64,000 nt of DNA from positions 1,364,001 to 1,428,000 of the forward strand of contig NZ_CP154608.1 of assembly GCF_039555325.1 (NCBI RefSeq). Direction: 5' to 3'. Below are positions 24,797 to 31,873 of the stretch, piece after piece; within the stretch, counting starts at the first letter, position 1; every line of letters begins with the position of its first letter. A program made the position numbers and the translations under genes. This DNA comes from Sphingomicrobium sp. XHP0239 (GTDB lineage: Bacteria; Pseudomonadota; Alphaproteobacteria; Sphingomonadales; Sphingomonadaceae). The notes beneath the pieces were generated by a model. It ran no database searches. It was not told the DNA's origin and saw only the letters and a program-made list of their open reading frames with translations.

Positions 24797-25054
24797 ATGA
24801 AGAAGCTCGTTATCGCCGTTGCCGGCGCCGCCGCCCTTTCGCTCGCCGCCTGCAGCGCGGAACAGGACCAGGAAGACATGGTCGAAGAGCAGAATGACGC
24901 CGAAGTCGAAGCCATGGAAGACCAGGCCGACATGATGGAAGACCAGGGCATGGAAGCGGAAGCTGACGCCATGGAAGACCAGGCCGACGCCATGGAAGAG
25001 CAGGGCGAAGTCATGGAAGAGCAGGCTGAAGACGCCGACGGCGACGTCCTCTAA
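24797..25054 (+). CDS. Small acidic repeat lipoprotein, stress-induced
   Basis: An 85-residue lipoprotein; the signal peptide ends SLAAC (mature Cys19). The mature part is built of imperfect repeats of the type M-E-D/E-Q-A/G-D-x (MEDQADMMEDQGMEAEADAMEDQADAMEEQG...), unusually rich in Met, Glu, Asp and Gln and devoid of aromatic residues. It is predicted to be helical or disordered and strongly negative. The many methionines could scavenge oxidants or bind metal, but that is speculation. The start ATG has AAGGGAA 11 bases upstream, and a GGAAC-N17-CGTT promoter precedes it. No family recognised. Confidence 0.75.
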   Translation: MKKLVIAVAGAAALSLAACSAEQDQEDMVEEQNDAEVEAMEDQADMMEDQGMEAEADAMEDQADAMEEQGEVMEEQAEDADGDVL

Positions 25055-25095
25055 GGACCCATCCGTTACCGTTCATTCAGTCTGAAGACCTTTCG

Positions 25096-25329
25096 ATGAA
25101 CCGGATCGTGTTTGCGTTTGCCGTACCGGCGGCGCTGACGCTCGCTTCCTGCGGAGTTGCGGAGGATGACGCCGAAGGCGTGATCGCTGCGGAAGAGCAG
25201 GAAGCTGAGAGAACCGACGACCCGGCCATCGATGCCGAAGCCGAGGCGCTTGAGCGTCAGGCCGAAGCACTCGAAGAACAGGTCGAAGCCGAAGAACAAC
25301 GCGCCGAGGCGAACGCCGAAGCGATGTAA
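25096..25329 (+). CDS. Small acidic helical lipoprotein
   Basis: A 77-residue lipoprotein with lipobox LASC (mature Cys19). The mature chain is an acidic helix with Ala/Glu repeats (AEALERQAEALEEQVEAEEQRAEANAEAM), close in character to the protein at 24307. It starts 41 bases after the preceding stop and so probably shares its transcript. A 12-base-stem hairpin at 25337-25362 follows the stop. Real gene status rests on the signal peptide, lipobox and its place in a run of four alike. Confidence 0.7.
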   Translation: MNRIVFAFAVPAALTLASCGVAEDDAEGVIAAEEQEAERTDDPAIDAEAEALERQAEALEEQVEAEEQRAEANAEAM

Positions 25330-25336
25330 AACGGCA

Positions 25337-25362
25337 GCGGGCCGTCCCTCGGGGCGGCCCGC
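25337..25362 (+). terminator. GC-rich hairpin between small lipoprotein genes
   Basis: GCGGGCCGTCCC pairs with GGGGCGGCCCGC across a two-base centre. No U-tract follows, and the next gene starts 20 bases later, so it may attenuate or protect rather than fully terminate. Confidence 0.45.
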
Positions 25363-25381
25363 CATCGATAGGAAAACAGTC

Positions 25382-25657
25382 ATGAAGAAAATCGCTTTTA
25401 CGCTTCTCGCCGCTTCTGCCTTCACGCTGGCCGCTTGTGCCGGTGAGTCCGAAGAGGACGTGGCCGCCGACGACACCATCGTCGACGAAAGCTACGATGA
25501 GAATGCCGACAGCCTCGACGACACGATGGCGGACATGCCCGAAATCGACGAGCCGGTCGTTTCCGACCCGACGCCCCCCGCGACGCCCGAACCCGAAATG
25601 GATGAGAACGACGTGATGGCGGAGGATCCGGAAACCGAAGAAGTGCTGGGAATGTAA
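25382..25657 (+). CDS. Small acidic lipoprotein
   Basis: A 91-residue lipoprotein: signal peptide MKKIAFTLLAASAFTLAAC, lipobox LAAC (mature Cys19). The mature region is extremely acidic (about one third Asp/Glu, no Lys or Arg) and has a proline-rich stretch (VVSDPTPPATPEPEMDEN), so it should be disordered. AGGAAAAC lies upstream of the ATG. It is the last of four consecutive small lipoproteins and is closed by a textbook terminator at 25702. Function unknown. Confidence 0.72.
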   Translation: MKKIAFTLLAASAFTLAACAGESEEDVAADDTIVDESYDENADSLDDTMADMPEIDEPVVSDPTPPATPEPEMDENDVMAEDPETEEVLGM

Positions 25658-25701
25658 TTCCTCACGACTTCGGTCGCGCTAAGCGATACGAATCACGAAT
25701 G

Positions 25702-25737
25702 GGGCCGGAAAAGCGAGCGCTTTTCCGGCCCTTTTTT
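25702..25737 (+). terminator. Intrinsic terminator closing the small-lipoprotein cluster
   Basis: GGGCCGGAAAAGCG at 25702-25715 is followed, after AG, by its reverse complement CGCTTTTCCGGCCC (to 25731) and then TTTTTT. A perfect 14-base stem with a U-tract. Confidence 0.92.
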
Positions 25738-25761
25738 CGGTCCGATACGTTCAACCCCCAT

Positions 25762-26499
25762 ATGACCTTGTCTAAGGCCATTCCGGCCGCCACCCTCATC
25801 ATGGTCCGCGACGGCACCGATGGTCGGCCCGAAACGCTGATGGTTCGCCGCACGCAGCGCATGGCGTTTGCCGCCGGTGCCTGGGTCTGGCCCGGCGGAC
25901 GCATCGACGAAGCAGACGCCGCGCTCGAATGGCGCCCCGAATATGTCGCCGCGGTTCGAGAAATGCTCGAGGAAGTGGGGCTTCCGGTCGCACTCGACCC
26001 GCTCCCCGATGCCGGACTAGCCGCCTCGCTTCAGCGCAAACTGCTCGGCGGGGCCACCCTGCCCGCCTTGATCGAACGGCATGGCCTCCGTTTGGAAGGT
26101 GAGCTGCTGACGCCCTACGCGCGTTGGGCCCCTGAGCTCGAACTCAAACGGCGGTTCGATACCTGGTTTATTCTCGTCCGCGCGCCGGGATCGCTCCCGC
26201 CGATCATTCCGCAGGAAAGCGAAGTTGCCGAAGCCCGATGGGTGGCCCCCGCACGAATGCTCGAGGAAATTGCCGCGGGCGAAGCACATGCGATCTTTCC
26301 CACGATGCGTACCCTCGAACGTCTCGCCACGTGCGAGCGGATCGACGATCTGTTCGCGGATGCCGAGCGATTTCCCGCGCAAAAGATTGTGCCGTGGGTC
26401 GAGGATCGCGACGGCGAGGAAATGATCTGCATTCCCGACACGATGGGCTTTCCCGTGACCGCCGTTCCCACGCGCGAGGCGTTTCGTGGAGAGCGTTAA
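25762..26499 (+). CDS. NUDT19-like Nudix hydrolase
   Basis: A 245-residue Nudix enzyme. WVWPGGRIDEAD opens the Nudix box and the REx2EExG core is VREMLEEVGLP; the long spacer between them and the C-terminal half with LTPYARWAPE and RRFDTWFILV match the NUDT19/acyl-CoA diphosphatase group, which removes 3',5'-ADP from CoA esters. That would fit the acyl-CoA-rich gene content. ATG 25762 is chosen because the upstream frame runs through the terminator; no clear ribosome site is seen. It overlaps the extensin-like gene by 14 bases. Confidence 0.85.
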   Translation: MTLSKAIPAATLIMVRDGTDGRPETLMVRRTQRMAFAAGAWVWPGGRIDEADAALEWRPEYVAAVREMLEEVGLPVALDPLPDAGLAASLQRKLLGGATLPALIERHGLRLEGELLTPYARWAPELELKRRFDTWFILVRAPGSLPPIIPQESEVAEARWVAPARMLEEIAAGEAHAIFPTMRTLERLATCERIDDLFADAERFPAQKIVPWVEDRDGEEMICIPDTMGFPVTAVPTREAFRGER

Positions 26500-27220
26500 G
26501 GCGGCCCGCATCGCGCTTCGCTTTACCATTCTTGCCATTGTCGCGGTCGCACTCTGGCTCGCGTGGACCGAATACCAACGCTACGTCGCCGAGTTTCCGG
26601 AAAAGTTTCCCTGGACCGAACTCGATCTGGCCGATCCTGTCGGACCGTTCACCGCCCGGAAGCTGGCGGCACTGGAAGACGACCCCGACCGATGCCTCGC
26701 CCTCGTCCGGGCAGTCGGACTGGCCGAGGACTTCGCCCCTTCGCGGGACCCCGGCAATCCCGAATGCGGCTACGCCGACGGGATCGCAGTGAACGATCTC
26801 GGCGTCCCACCCCGTCCCGCCGCCCTGGTCACTTCCTGCCCCGCCGCCGCCGCGCTCTACCTCTGGCAGCGCGATACGCTGCCCGCCGCCGCGCAGACAC
26901 ACCTGGGAACCGACATCGCTTCGTTCAGCCATGCCGGTAGTTACAGCTGTCGCCGCCTCTACGGCCGCCCCGACGGCCCCTGGTCGCGCCATGCCACCGC
27001 CGACGCGGTCGACGTCACGGGCTTCACGCTCGTTGATGGGCGAACCGTCTCGTTGATCGCCGACTGGAACGGCGATGCCGATGACGCCGCCTTTCTACGC
27101 GCGGCGCGGGACGGTGCCTGCGACCTGTTCGGATCGGTTCTCTCGCCCGACTACAACGCCGCACACGCCGACCACTTCCATCTCGCCATGCGGCCCGGCG
27201 ATTGGTCCGCCTGCCGCTGA
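26486..27220 (+). CDS. Extensin-like_C domain membrane-anchored protein
   Basis: A 244-residue protein with an N-terminal membrane anchor (about residues 9-27, FTILAIVAVALWLAW) and a C-terminal extensin-like domain (DUF, Extensin-like_C) from about residue 70. Supporting motifs are CGYADGIAVNDL, the SYSCRRLYGRP loop, SRHATADAVDVTGF and the terminal HADHFHLAMRPG. The conserved His/Asp set (HATADAVD, DHFH) resembles the zinc ligands of M15-type cell-wall peptidases, so a role in peptidoglycan is plausible. The GTG start lies within the end of the Nudix gene. Followed by a bidirectional terminator. Confidence 0.88.
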   Translation: MESVKAARIALRFTILAIVAVALWLAWTEYQRYVAEFPEKFPWTELDLADPVGPFTARKLAALEDDPDRCLALVRAVGLAEDFAPSRDPGNPECGYADGIAVNDLGVPPRPAALVTSCPAAAALYLWQRDTLPAAAQTHLGTDIASFSHAGSYSCRRLYGRPDGPWSRHATADAVDVTGFTLVDGRTVSLIADWNGDADDAAFLRAARDGACDLFGSVLSPDYNAAHADHFHLAMRPGDWSACR

Positions 27221-27240
27221 CCGTCGTCCCCGCCCAAACG

Positions 27241-27278
27241 AAAAGGGCCGCGAGAACAAGTCCTCGCGGCCCCTTTTT
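27241..27278. terminator. Bidirectional intrinsic terminator
   Basis: GGGCCGCGAG (27245-27254) pairs with CTCGCGGCCC (27263-27272) around an eight-base loop; TTTTT follows on the plus strand and AAAA precedes, giving a U-tract in both directions. It separates the extensin-like gene (+) from the convergent SWIB gene (-). Confidence 0.9.
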
Positions 27279-27313
27279 CGTCTGTTCGGCCCGTCACGGG
27301 CCGGCACACCGTC

Positions 27314-27589
27314 CTACGACAGGTGCTTGGACAGATGCTTGTTCATCTCGAACATCGTGCAGCGATCCTTGCCGAAGATCGGACGCAGCTTGTCGTCGGC
27401 GATGATCTCGCGCTTGTTTTCCGGATTTTGCAGGTTGTTCGAACGAATGTGATCCCACACCTTCGAGACGACCTGGCTGCGCGGCAGCGGCTCCGAACCG
27501 ACGATTTCTGCCAGCTCGGGGGACGGTTTCACGGGCCGTGCGAGCCCTCCGCCCGCTTTACGCCCCGAACCGCTCTTTTTCTCTGCCAT
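27314..27589 (-). CDS. SWIB/MDM2-domain protein
   Basis: A 91-residue protein: a basic N-terminal tail (MAEKKSGSGRKAGGG) followed by a complete SWIB/MDM2 fold (about residues 20-91) with PSPELAEIVGSEPLPRSQV, VWDHIRSNNLQNPENKREIIADDKL and FGKDRCTMFEMNKHLSKHL. SWIB domains are typical of eukaryotic chromatin remodellers and occur as small proteins in chlamydiae and a range of alphaproteobacteria, where they are suspected nucleoid or topoisomerase-associated proteins. AGGAGG precedes the ATG at 27589. The basic tail suggests DNA binding. Confidence 0.92.
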   Translation of the reverse strand: MAEKKSGSGRKAGGGLARPVKPSPELAEIVGSEPLPRSQVVSKVWDHIRSNNLQNPENKREIIADDKLRPIFGKDRCTMFEMNKHLSKHLS

Positions 27590-27683
27590 GATAATTGGCC
27601 CTCCTGTTGAAACTACAAGGTTCAGTAGAGCGCGGTTGTGAGGGTCCTGCAAGGGGAATAGCGAAAAATTGCGCCCGAAACGA

Positions 27684-28487
27684 TCAGCGTGACGAAAAGG
27701 GCACGACCTTGTTGGCGGCATCGTGGCCGATATCGGCGCGCCCGCGATAGTCTATCCCGGCCCGCTCGCACCACCGCGCGACGATCGCCTCGGCTTCCTC
27801 GCCGAAATCGGGGTCGTTGTGCGGCACGTCGCTGACCCTGCCAAGACGCAGGCTTGCCGGCCGTTCGCTCTGCCCGGTCAGCATGAACATCGCCCGATCG
27901 ATCGCATAGAGGTGTTCCGCCACTTCCTCGATCAGCAATTCCGCGCCCGCCAGTCGTGGCGCGATCGGGGTCCCCAGCATGCTGACGAGCACCTCGAGAT
28001 TGAACGCGAGCGTCGGGCGGTCGGACGTCAGGTCGGCTTCGAGCGCAGATCGCTCTTGCCGCGCGAGCCACGCGATCGCGCGGTCGATCGCCTCGATGCC
28101 CCCGATCCGTAGCGCGTCCTGCGCCATCGGGCCGTGCGCGACCCCCACCCCTTCGCGGTGCAGCGCAGATAGAAGGAAACCCGCATCGGAAAAGCCCATG
28201 ACGGCCTTGTCACGCGCACCCGCTGGCAGCTGTGCGGCCACCGCTTCGGCGATGCGGTTCGATCCGTAGCCGCCACGCGCGCACCAGACGGCATCGACAG
28301 CATCGTTCGCCATGAGCTCGAGAATGGCTGCAAGCCGCTCCGCATCGCTGCCGGCGAAATGGCCCGCACGCGAGAAGCATTGCGGATGCACGTCCACCGC
28401 GACCCCCGCCGCGGCCGCCCGCGCCGCGATCATCGGGACGGCTGCCGGATCGAGCGGGCAACTCGGCGCGACTATGGCAATCCTCAT
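27684..28487 (-). CDS. ldcA: LD-carboxypeptidase (S66 family)
   Basis: A 267-residue cytosolic serine peptidase of family S66. The nucleophile Ser is in MGFSDAGFL, the RGGYG segment and C-terminal GHDAANKVVPFS carry the rest of the active site. LdcA removes the terminal D-Ala from recovered murein tetrapeptides to give the tripeptide, the form re-ligated to UDP-MurNAc by Mpl. That partner appears to be encoded next door, divergently, across 47 bases, and an AmpG-like importer lies at 45.6-47.3 kb. The protein is a little shorter than average (about 300 residues). Confidence 0.88.
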   Translation of the reverse strand: MRIAIVAPSCPLDPAAVPMIAARAAAAGVAVDVHPQCFSRAGHFAGSDAERLAAILELMANDAVDAVWCARGGYGSNRIAEAVAAQLPAGARDKAVMGFSDAGFLLSALHREGVGVAHGPMAQDALRIGGIEAIDRAIAWLARQERSALEADLTSDRPTLAFNLEVLVSMLGTPIAPRLAGAELLIEEVAEHLYAIDRAMFMLTGQSERPASLRLGRVSDVPHNDPDFGEEAEAIVARWCERAGIDYRGRADIGHDAANKVVPFSSR

Positions 28488-28534
28488 GGGTCCTCCGATT
28501 GCGGTTCGCTTCGGGATGGCATAGCGAGACGCGA

Positions 28535-29923
28535 ATGACCAACAGCTACTTTTTCTGCGGCATCGGCGGATCGGGCATGCTGCCGCTGGCCGCCATCATG
28601 CGGGCGCGCGGCCACCAGGTCTCGGGCAGCGACCGCTCGCTCGACGCAGGCCGCATGGCCGCCAAGTTCGACTATCTGCGCAGCCTCGACATCGACCTGT
28701 TCGATCAGGACGGCTCGGGCCTTCGCGAAGGGCAAGTCCTCGTCGCATCGGCGGCGGTCGAGGATCAGGTGCCCGACGTCGTGCGGGCCAGGGAATTGGG
28801 CCTCACCCGTAAGGCCCGCCCTGAATTGCTCGCGGAGTTTCTCAACGCCGCGAAGACCAGCATCGCCATCGGCGGCACATCGGGCAAATCGACCGTCACC
28901 GGAATGGTGGGCTGGATCCTGCACGAAGCCGCGCGTCGCCCCACCGTGATGAACGGTGCCGTGATGAAGAATTTCGCGGGCCCCCATGCGCCGTTCGCTT
29001 CCGCTCTGGTCGGCAACCCCGACCTGTTCGCCGCCGAAGTGGACGAGAGCGACGGGTCGATCGTTCTCTATCGGCCGACCGTGGCGCTGGTGAACAACAT
29101 CAGTCTCGATCATCAGACGATGGAGGAATTGCGCCAACTGTTCGGCGATTTCCTGCGCGCGGGGGACCAAGCGCTCTACAACGCCGACGATGTAGAGAGT
29201 CGCGGGATCGCCCCCGATGGCGCGCTCGGCTTCGGGTTCGACCCGGCGCAATCGCCCGCCTACCGGGGACTCGATCTCGAGCTGCATGACGAGGAAGTGC
29301 GCTTCACGCTGCTGCACGATGGCGAGGCGCATGCAGTCCACCTTCCCATGCCGGGACGACACAACGCCATGAACGCGCTCGCCGCGCTGGCCGCCTGTCA
29401 CGCTGCCGGCGTGCCGCTGTCCGACGGTGCGGCGGCGCTGGCACGGTTCGCCGGACTGAAACGTCGACTGGAGCGCGTCGGGGAAGCGCGCGGCATCACG
29501 GTCTACGACGATTTCGGGCACAATCCCGACAAGATCGCCGCGACGCTCAAGACGATGCGCGCCCGCGATCGCCGACTAATCGTGATGTTCCAGCCGCACG
29601 GCTATGGCCCGCTGCGCCAGATGGGCGAGGAATTGAGCGCGACCTTTGCTCAGTATCTCCGACCCGACGATCGGCTCTATTTGCCCGATCCCGTCTATCA
29701 GGGCGGAACGACCGACAAGTCGCGCGGCAGCGCCTGGCTTTCGCAGGCCGTCACCGCGGCCGGGGCGCACGCGACCCATATCGCCGATCGCGACGATATC
29801 GCGCGGACGATTGTGGAGGCGGCACGACCGGGCGACATCGTCCTCGTCATGGGCGCGCGCGACGACAGTCTAATCGCCTACGCCCGCGACCTCCTGGACG
29901 GCCTTGCAGGGGAGCGCGACTGA
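28535..29923 (+). CDS. mpl: Mur ligase, probable murein tripeptide ligase (Mpl-like)
   Basis: A 462-residue Mur ligase: N-terminal Rossmann domain (FFCGIGGSGMLPLAAI), ATP loop GGTSGKSTVTG, central ADDES-type residues (AAEVDESDGSIVLYRP), and C-terminal VYDDFGHNPDKI. The sequence resembles MurC and Mpl, which are hard to separate; the ATP loop has GTSGKST instead of the usual GTHGKTT. Genomic pairing with ldcA argues for Mpl, the recycling enzyme that attaches tripeptide to UDP-MurNAc, and biosynthetic MurC normally sits in the dcw cluster. The start at 28535 is chosen because the Rossmann fold begins right there. Stop overlaps the next gene's ATG. Confidence 0.8.
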   Translation: MTNSYFFCGIGGSGMLPLAAIMRARGHQVSGSDRSLDAGRMAAKFDYLRSLDIDLFDQDGSGLREGQVLVASAAVEDQVPDVVRARELGLTRKARPELLAEFLNAAKTSIAIGGTSGKSTVTGMVGWILHEAARRPTVMNGAVMKNFAGPHAPFASALVGNPDLFAAEVDESDGSIVLYRPTVALVNNISLDHQTMEELRQLFGDFLRAGDQALYNADDVESRGIAPDGALGFGFDPAQSPAYRGLDLELHDEEVRFTLLHDGEAHAVHLPMPGRHNAMNALAALAACHAAGVPLSDGAAALARFAGLKRRLERVGEARGITVYDDFGHNPDKIAATLKTMRARDRRLIVMFQPHGYGPLRQMGEELSATFAQYLRPDDRLYLPDPVYQGGTTDKSRGSAWLSQAVTAAGAHATHIADRDDIARTIVEAARPGDIVLVMGARDDSLIAYARDLLDGLAGERD

Positions 29924-30291
29924 TGGGCGGACCGGTCGGCTGGATCCTCGACGAGCGGGACCGCGAACGTCTTCTCGAGCGGTTCGTCCCGCGCTTCGAG
30001 CGGGTGATCGCCCATCACGTGACGCAATGGGGCCACCGCCGCCGCGCGCCGGTTCCAGCCCCCGCCATGCTCGCGATCGTGGGGCACGTCGCCGACGCAT
30101 CGATCGAAGCGCTCCTCGTCACTGTCGATGGCAGGATCGAACGCCCCGACGGCAGTCGCTACCATTGTACCTGGAGCCTCGACCCCGCTTCCGGGCGCGT
30201 GCCGAAGGACGCGAATGCCATGATCGCGGAAACCGATTGGACGTCGGTGGACCCCCTGCCGGTGTCCGCGGCTCCGGGATATGTCGCGTGA
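29923..30291 (+). CDS. Hypothetical protein, 122 residues
   Basis: A soluble protein with no domain I recognise. Its middle (PAMLAIVGHVADASIEALLVTVDGRIERPDGSRYHCTWSL) looks like a small beta-rich fold, and the C-terminus ends PLPVSAAPGYVA. The ATG overlaps the stop of the Mpl-like gene and its own stop overlaps the GTG of the next gene, so all three are translationally coupled. Homologues of this kind in sphingomonads sit at the same place. No signal peptide or membrane segment; the function is unknown. Confidence 0.6.
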   Translation: MGGPVGWILDERDRERLLERFVPRFERVIAHHVTQWGHRRRAPVPAPAMLAIVGHVADASIEALLVTVDGRIERPDGSRYHCTWSLDPASGRVPKDANAMIAETDWTSVDPLPVSAAPGYVA

Positions 30292-30761
30292 GCGCGCGAC
30301 TGTTCCTCGACTGCGACGGCGTCCTCGCGGATTTCGACGGCGGGGTGCGCCGCCTTTCGGGGCTCGATCCCGACGCGTTGACGGAGCGTCATGGACGAGG
30401 CGGCTTCTGGAAACGGCTCGCCCGCGCCGACGGCTTCTACGAACATCTGGACCCGTTGCCGGGCGCGGACGCGATGGTCGATCGGGTGAGACACCTCGAC
30501 CCCACCATCCTGACCGGTCTGCCAATGGGAAAATGGGCAGAACCGCAGAAACGGGCTTGGGCGAAGAAACACTTTCCCGACCTCGACGTAATCACCTGCA
30601 TGGCACGCGACAAATGGACGTTTGCGCGCCCCGGCGACGTGCTCGTCGACGATCGCGAACATGCGCGCGAGCCCTGGGTGGAAAAAGGAAAGGGCCGCTT
30701 CGTGCTGCATACCAGCCCCGAAGCGACCCTCGCCGAACTCGCAGAAATCTTCGACCTTTAG
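30288..30761 (+). CDS. HAD-fold 5'-nucleotidase-like protein
   Basis: A 157-residue HAD-superfamily phosphatase beginning with GTG. The catalytic motif FLDCDGVLADFD supplies nucleophile and acid Asp; ILTGLP is motif II (Thr), and DVLVDDREHAREPW is the acidic motif with metal-binding Asp pair. The arrangement matches the 5'(3')-deoxyribonucleotidase/NT5C group with a small helical cap. It probably dephosphorylates nucleotides or a similar small phosphate ester. It overlaps the upstream gene in a GTGA junction and the convergent 184-residue gene by four bases. Confidence 0.82.
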   Translation: MSARLFLDCDGVLADFDGGVRRLSGLDPDALTERHGRGGFWKRLARADGFYEHLDPLPGADAMVDRVRHLDPTILTGLPMGKWAEPQKRAWAKKHFPDLDVITCMARDKWTFARPGDVLVDDREHAREPWVEKGKGRFVLHTSPEATLAELAEIFDL

Positions 30762-31312
30762 GCAGCAGCCTCCGCGTCGACCTTCTCGACCCATTCAGGC
30801 CAGAATACCGGCTCCCGCCCGGACCAGCCCGCCGCCGTCGCCGCGGTTTCGCTGATCGACTGGAGAAGGATCCGGCGCCGGTCCGGGTGCAGGACGGGTA
30901 GGCTTGCCGCCGCGCAGAAGGCGCTCGGCAGCCACGGCCGTACCGCAGCGCCCAACAGGCGCTCGTAGAGGAAGCGATAGGCGGCAAAACTGCCGATACG
31001 ATCCTCGCCGAGGTCGAAGGCGCTGATCGTCGTCAGGAGACCGACGAACGGTTCGAGCATGTCGAGCGCGTGGTCGTCGGGAATCTCGCTGCGCACCATA
31101 TCGAGCCGCGCATAGTAATGCTTCTGCTCGAGGATCGACTTCGCCTCGGCCTCGCTGCGCGCCCAGGTATCGACCGGATCCTTGCGACCGAACGCCGTGT
31201 CGAGCGAACGGCGGATGTATCGCTGCGTGGCCTTCGGGAAGGATGCGAATTCCTTCATCTCGCCAATCAGCAACTTGCCTGTTTTCGGACCCCCGCCCGT
31301 CCAACCCTTCAT
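30758..31312 (-). CDS. Hypothetical protein, 184 residues
   Basis: A soluble, mostly helical protein with no recognised domain. Notable segments are KATQRYIRRSLDTAFGRKDPVDTWARSEAEAKSILEQKHYYARLD and the C-terminal WSGREPVFWPEWVEKVDAEAAA. It has AAGGAG nine bases before the ATG and ordinary codon use, so it is very likely expressed. It has no signal peptide. It converges with the nucleotidase gene (four-base overlap) and stands alone on its strand. Function unknown. Confidence 0.65.
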   Translation of the reverse strand: MKGWTGGGPKTGKLLIGEMKEFASFPKATQRYIRRSLDTAFGRKDPVDTWARSEAEAKSILEQKHYYARLDMVRSEIPDDHALDMLEPFVGLLTTISAFDLGEDRIGSFAAYRFLYERLLGAAVRPWLPSAFCAAASLPVLHPDRRRILLQSISETAATAAGWSGREPVFWPEWVEKVDAEAAA

Positions 31313-31441
31313 CCGTTCGTCTCCTTCAGCACCTTGAAATGCGACGATAGCCGATGGTCCTTTATCAAAACTTAACCATACGGGCGCTCGTCCCTCCCCG
31401 ATGCGATTGAGGCGTGTGCGAGCGCTTTTCGCAAGCGCGAA

Positions 31442-31474
31442 CAGGCCCGGCCCATCGATGGAGCCGAGCCTGTC
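31442..31474 (-). terminator. Long imperfect hairpin downstream of the small acidic-basic protein gene
   Basis: Read on the minus strand, ACAGGCTCGGCTC pairs with GGGCCGGGCCTGT (13 pairs including G-U) around CATCGATG, 66 bases beyond the stop at 31540. No strong U-tract follows. It is the most plausible 3' boundary for that transcript. Confidence 0.45.
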
Positions 31475-31539
31475 GCTATTAGGTCACTGTGGATAACTGG
31501 GCGTTGCGGCGACGCAACAATCCCCGAAAAGCCAGCGGC

Positions 31540-31743
31540 TTATTCCTCCTCGTCGCTCTTGGGAGCGTTGGAATTGGGATGCGGGCTATCGTCTGCATGC
31601 TGCGCGGCCGAAATCGGATCGGACGCATCCATCGACTCATCGGAACCGACATCGACCTGCAGGTCCTTGTCGTCGGGATCCTTCTTCAGCTTCTCCTGAA
31701 GGGTCTTGCTCGGCTCGTCCTTGGGGGGGTTCTTGTGGCTCAT
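31540..31743 (-). CDS. Small charged protein under stress-sigma control
   Basis: A 67-residue, highly charged and probably disordered protein: a Lys/Asp-rich first half (KNPPKDEPSKTLQEKLKKDPDDKDLQVDVG) and an acidic, Ser/Pro-rich second half ending SDEEE. There is no signal peptide. ATG 31743 follows GAAGGA. An exact EcfG promoter (GGAAC-N17-CGTT) ends 30 bases upstream, so it should be induced by general stress; many such small hydrophilic proteins belong to that regulon in alphaproteobacteria. It resembles stress-desiccation proteins in composition only. Divergent from the sensor kinase gene. Confidence 0.7.
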   Translation of the reverse strand: MSHKNPPKDEPSKTLQEKLKKDPDDKDLQVDVGSDESMDASDPISAAQHADDSPHPNSNAPKSDEEE

Positions 31744-31773
31744 CACGGGTTCCTTCAATCGCTATGCCCGAAC

Positions 31774-31799
31774 AACGAGCGCACCTGTCGGCGCGTTCC
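31774..31799 (-). promoter_or_regulatory. EcfG-type general stress promoter
   Basis: On the minus strand GGAAC (31799-31795), 17 bases, CGTT (31777-31774): an exact EcfG consensus about 30 bases before the ATG of the 67-residue protein at 31743. Confidence 0.8.
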
Positions 31800-31873
31800 T
31801 TCGATCAACCGCGTGTTCGGTTCTGCAAAGACCGGCACGCCGACTGGAAATGCGGCGCGATTGCCGATAGTCG

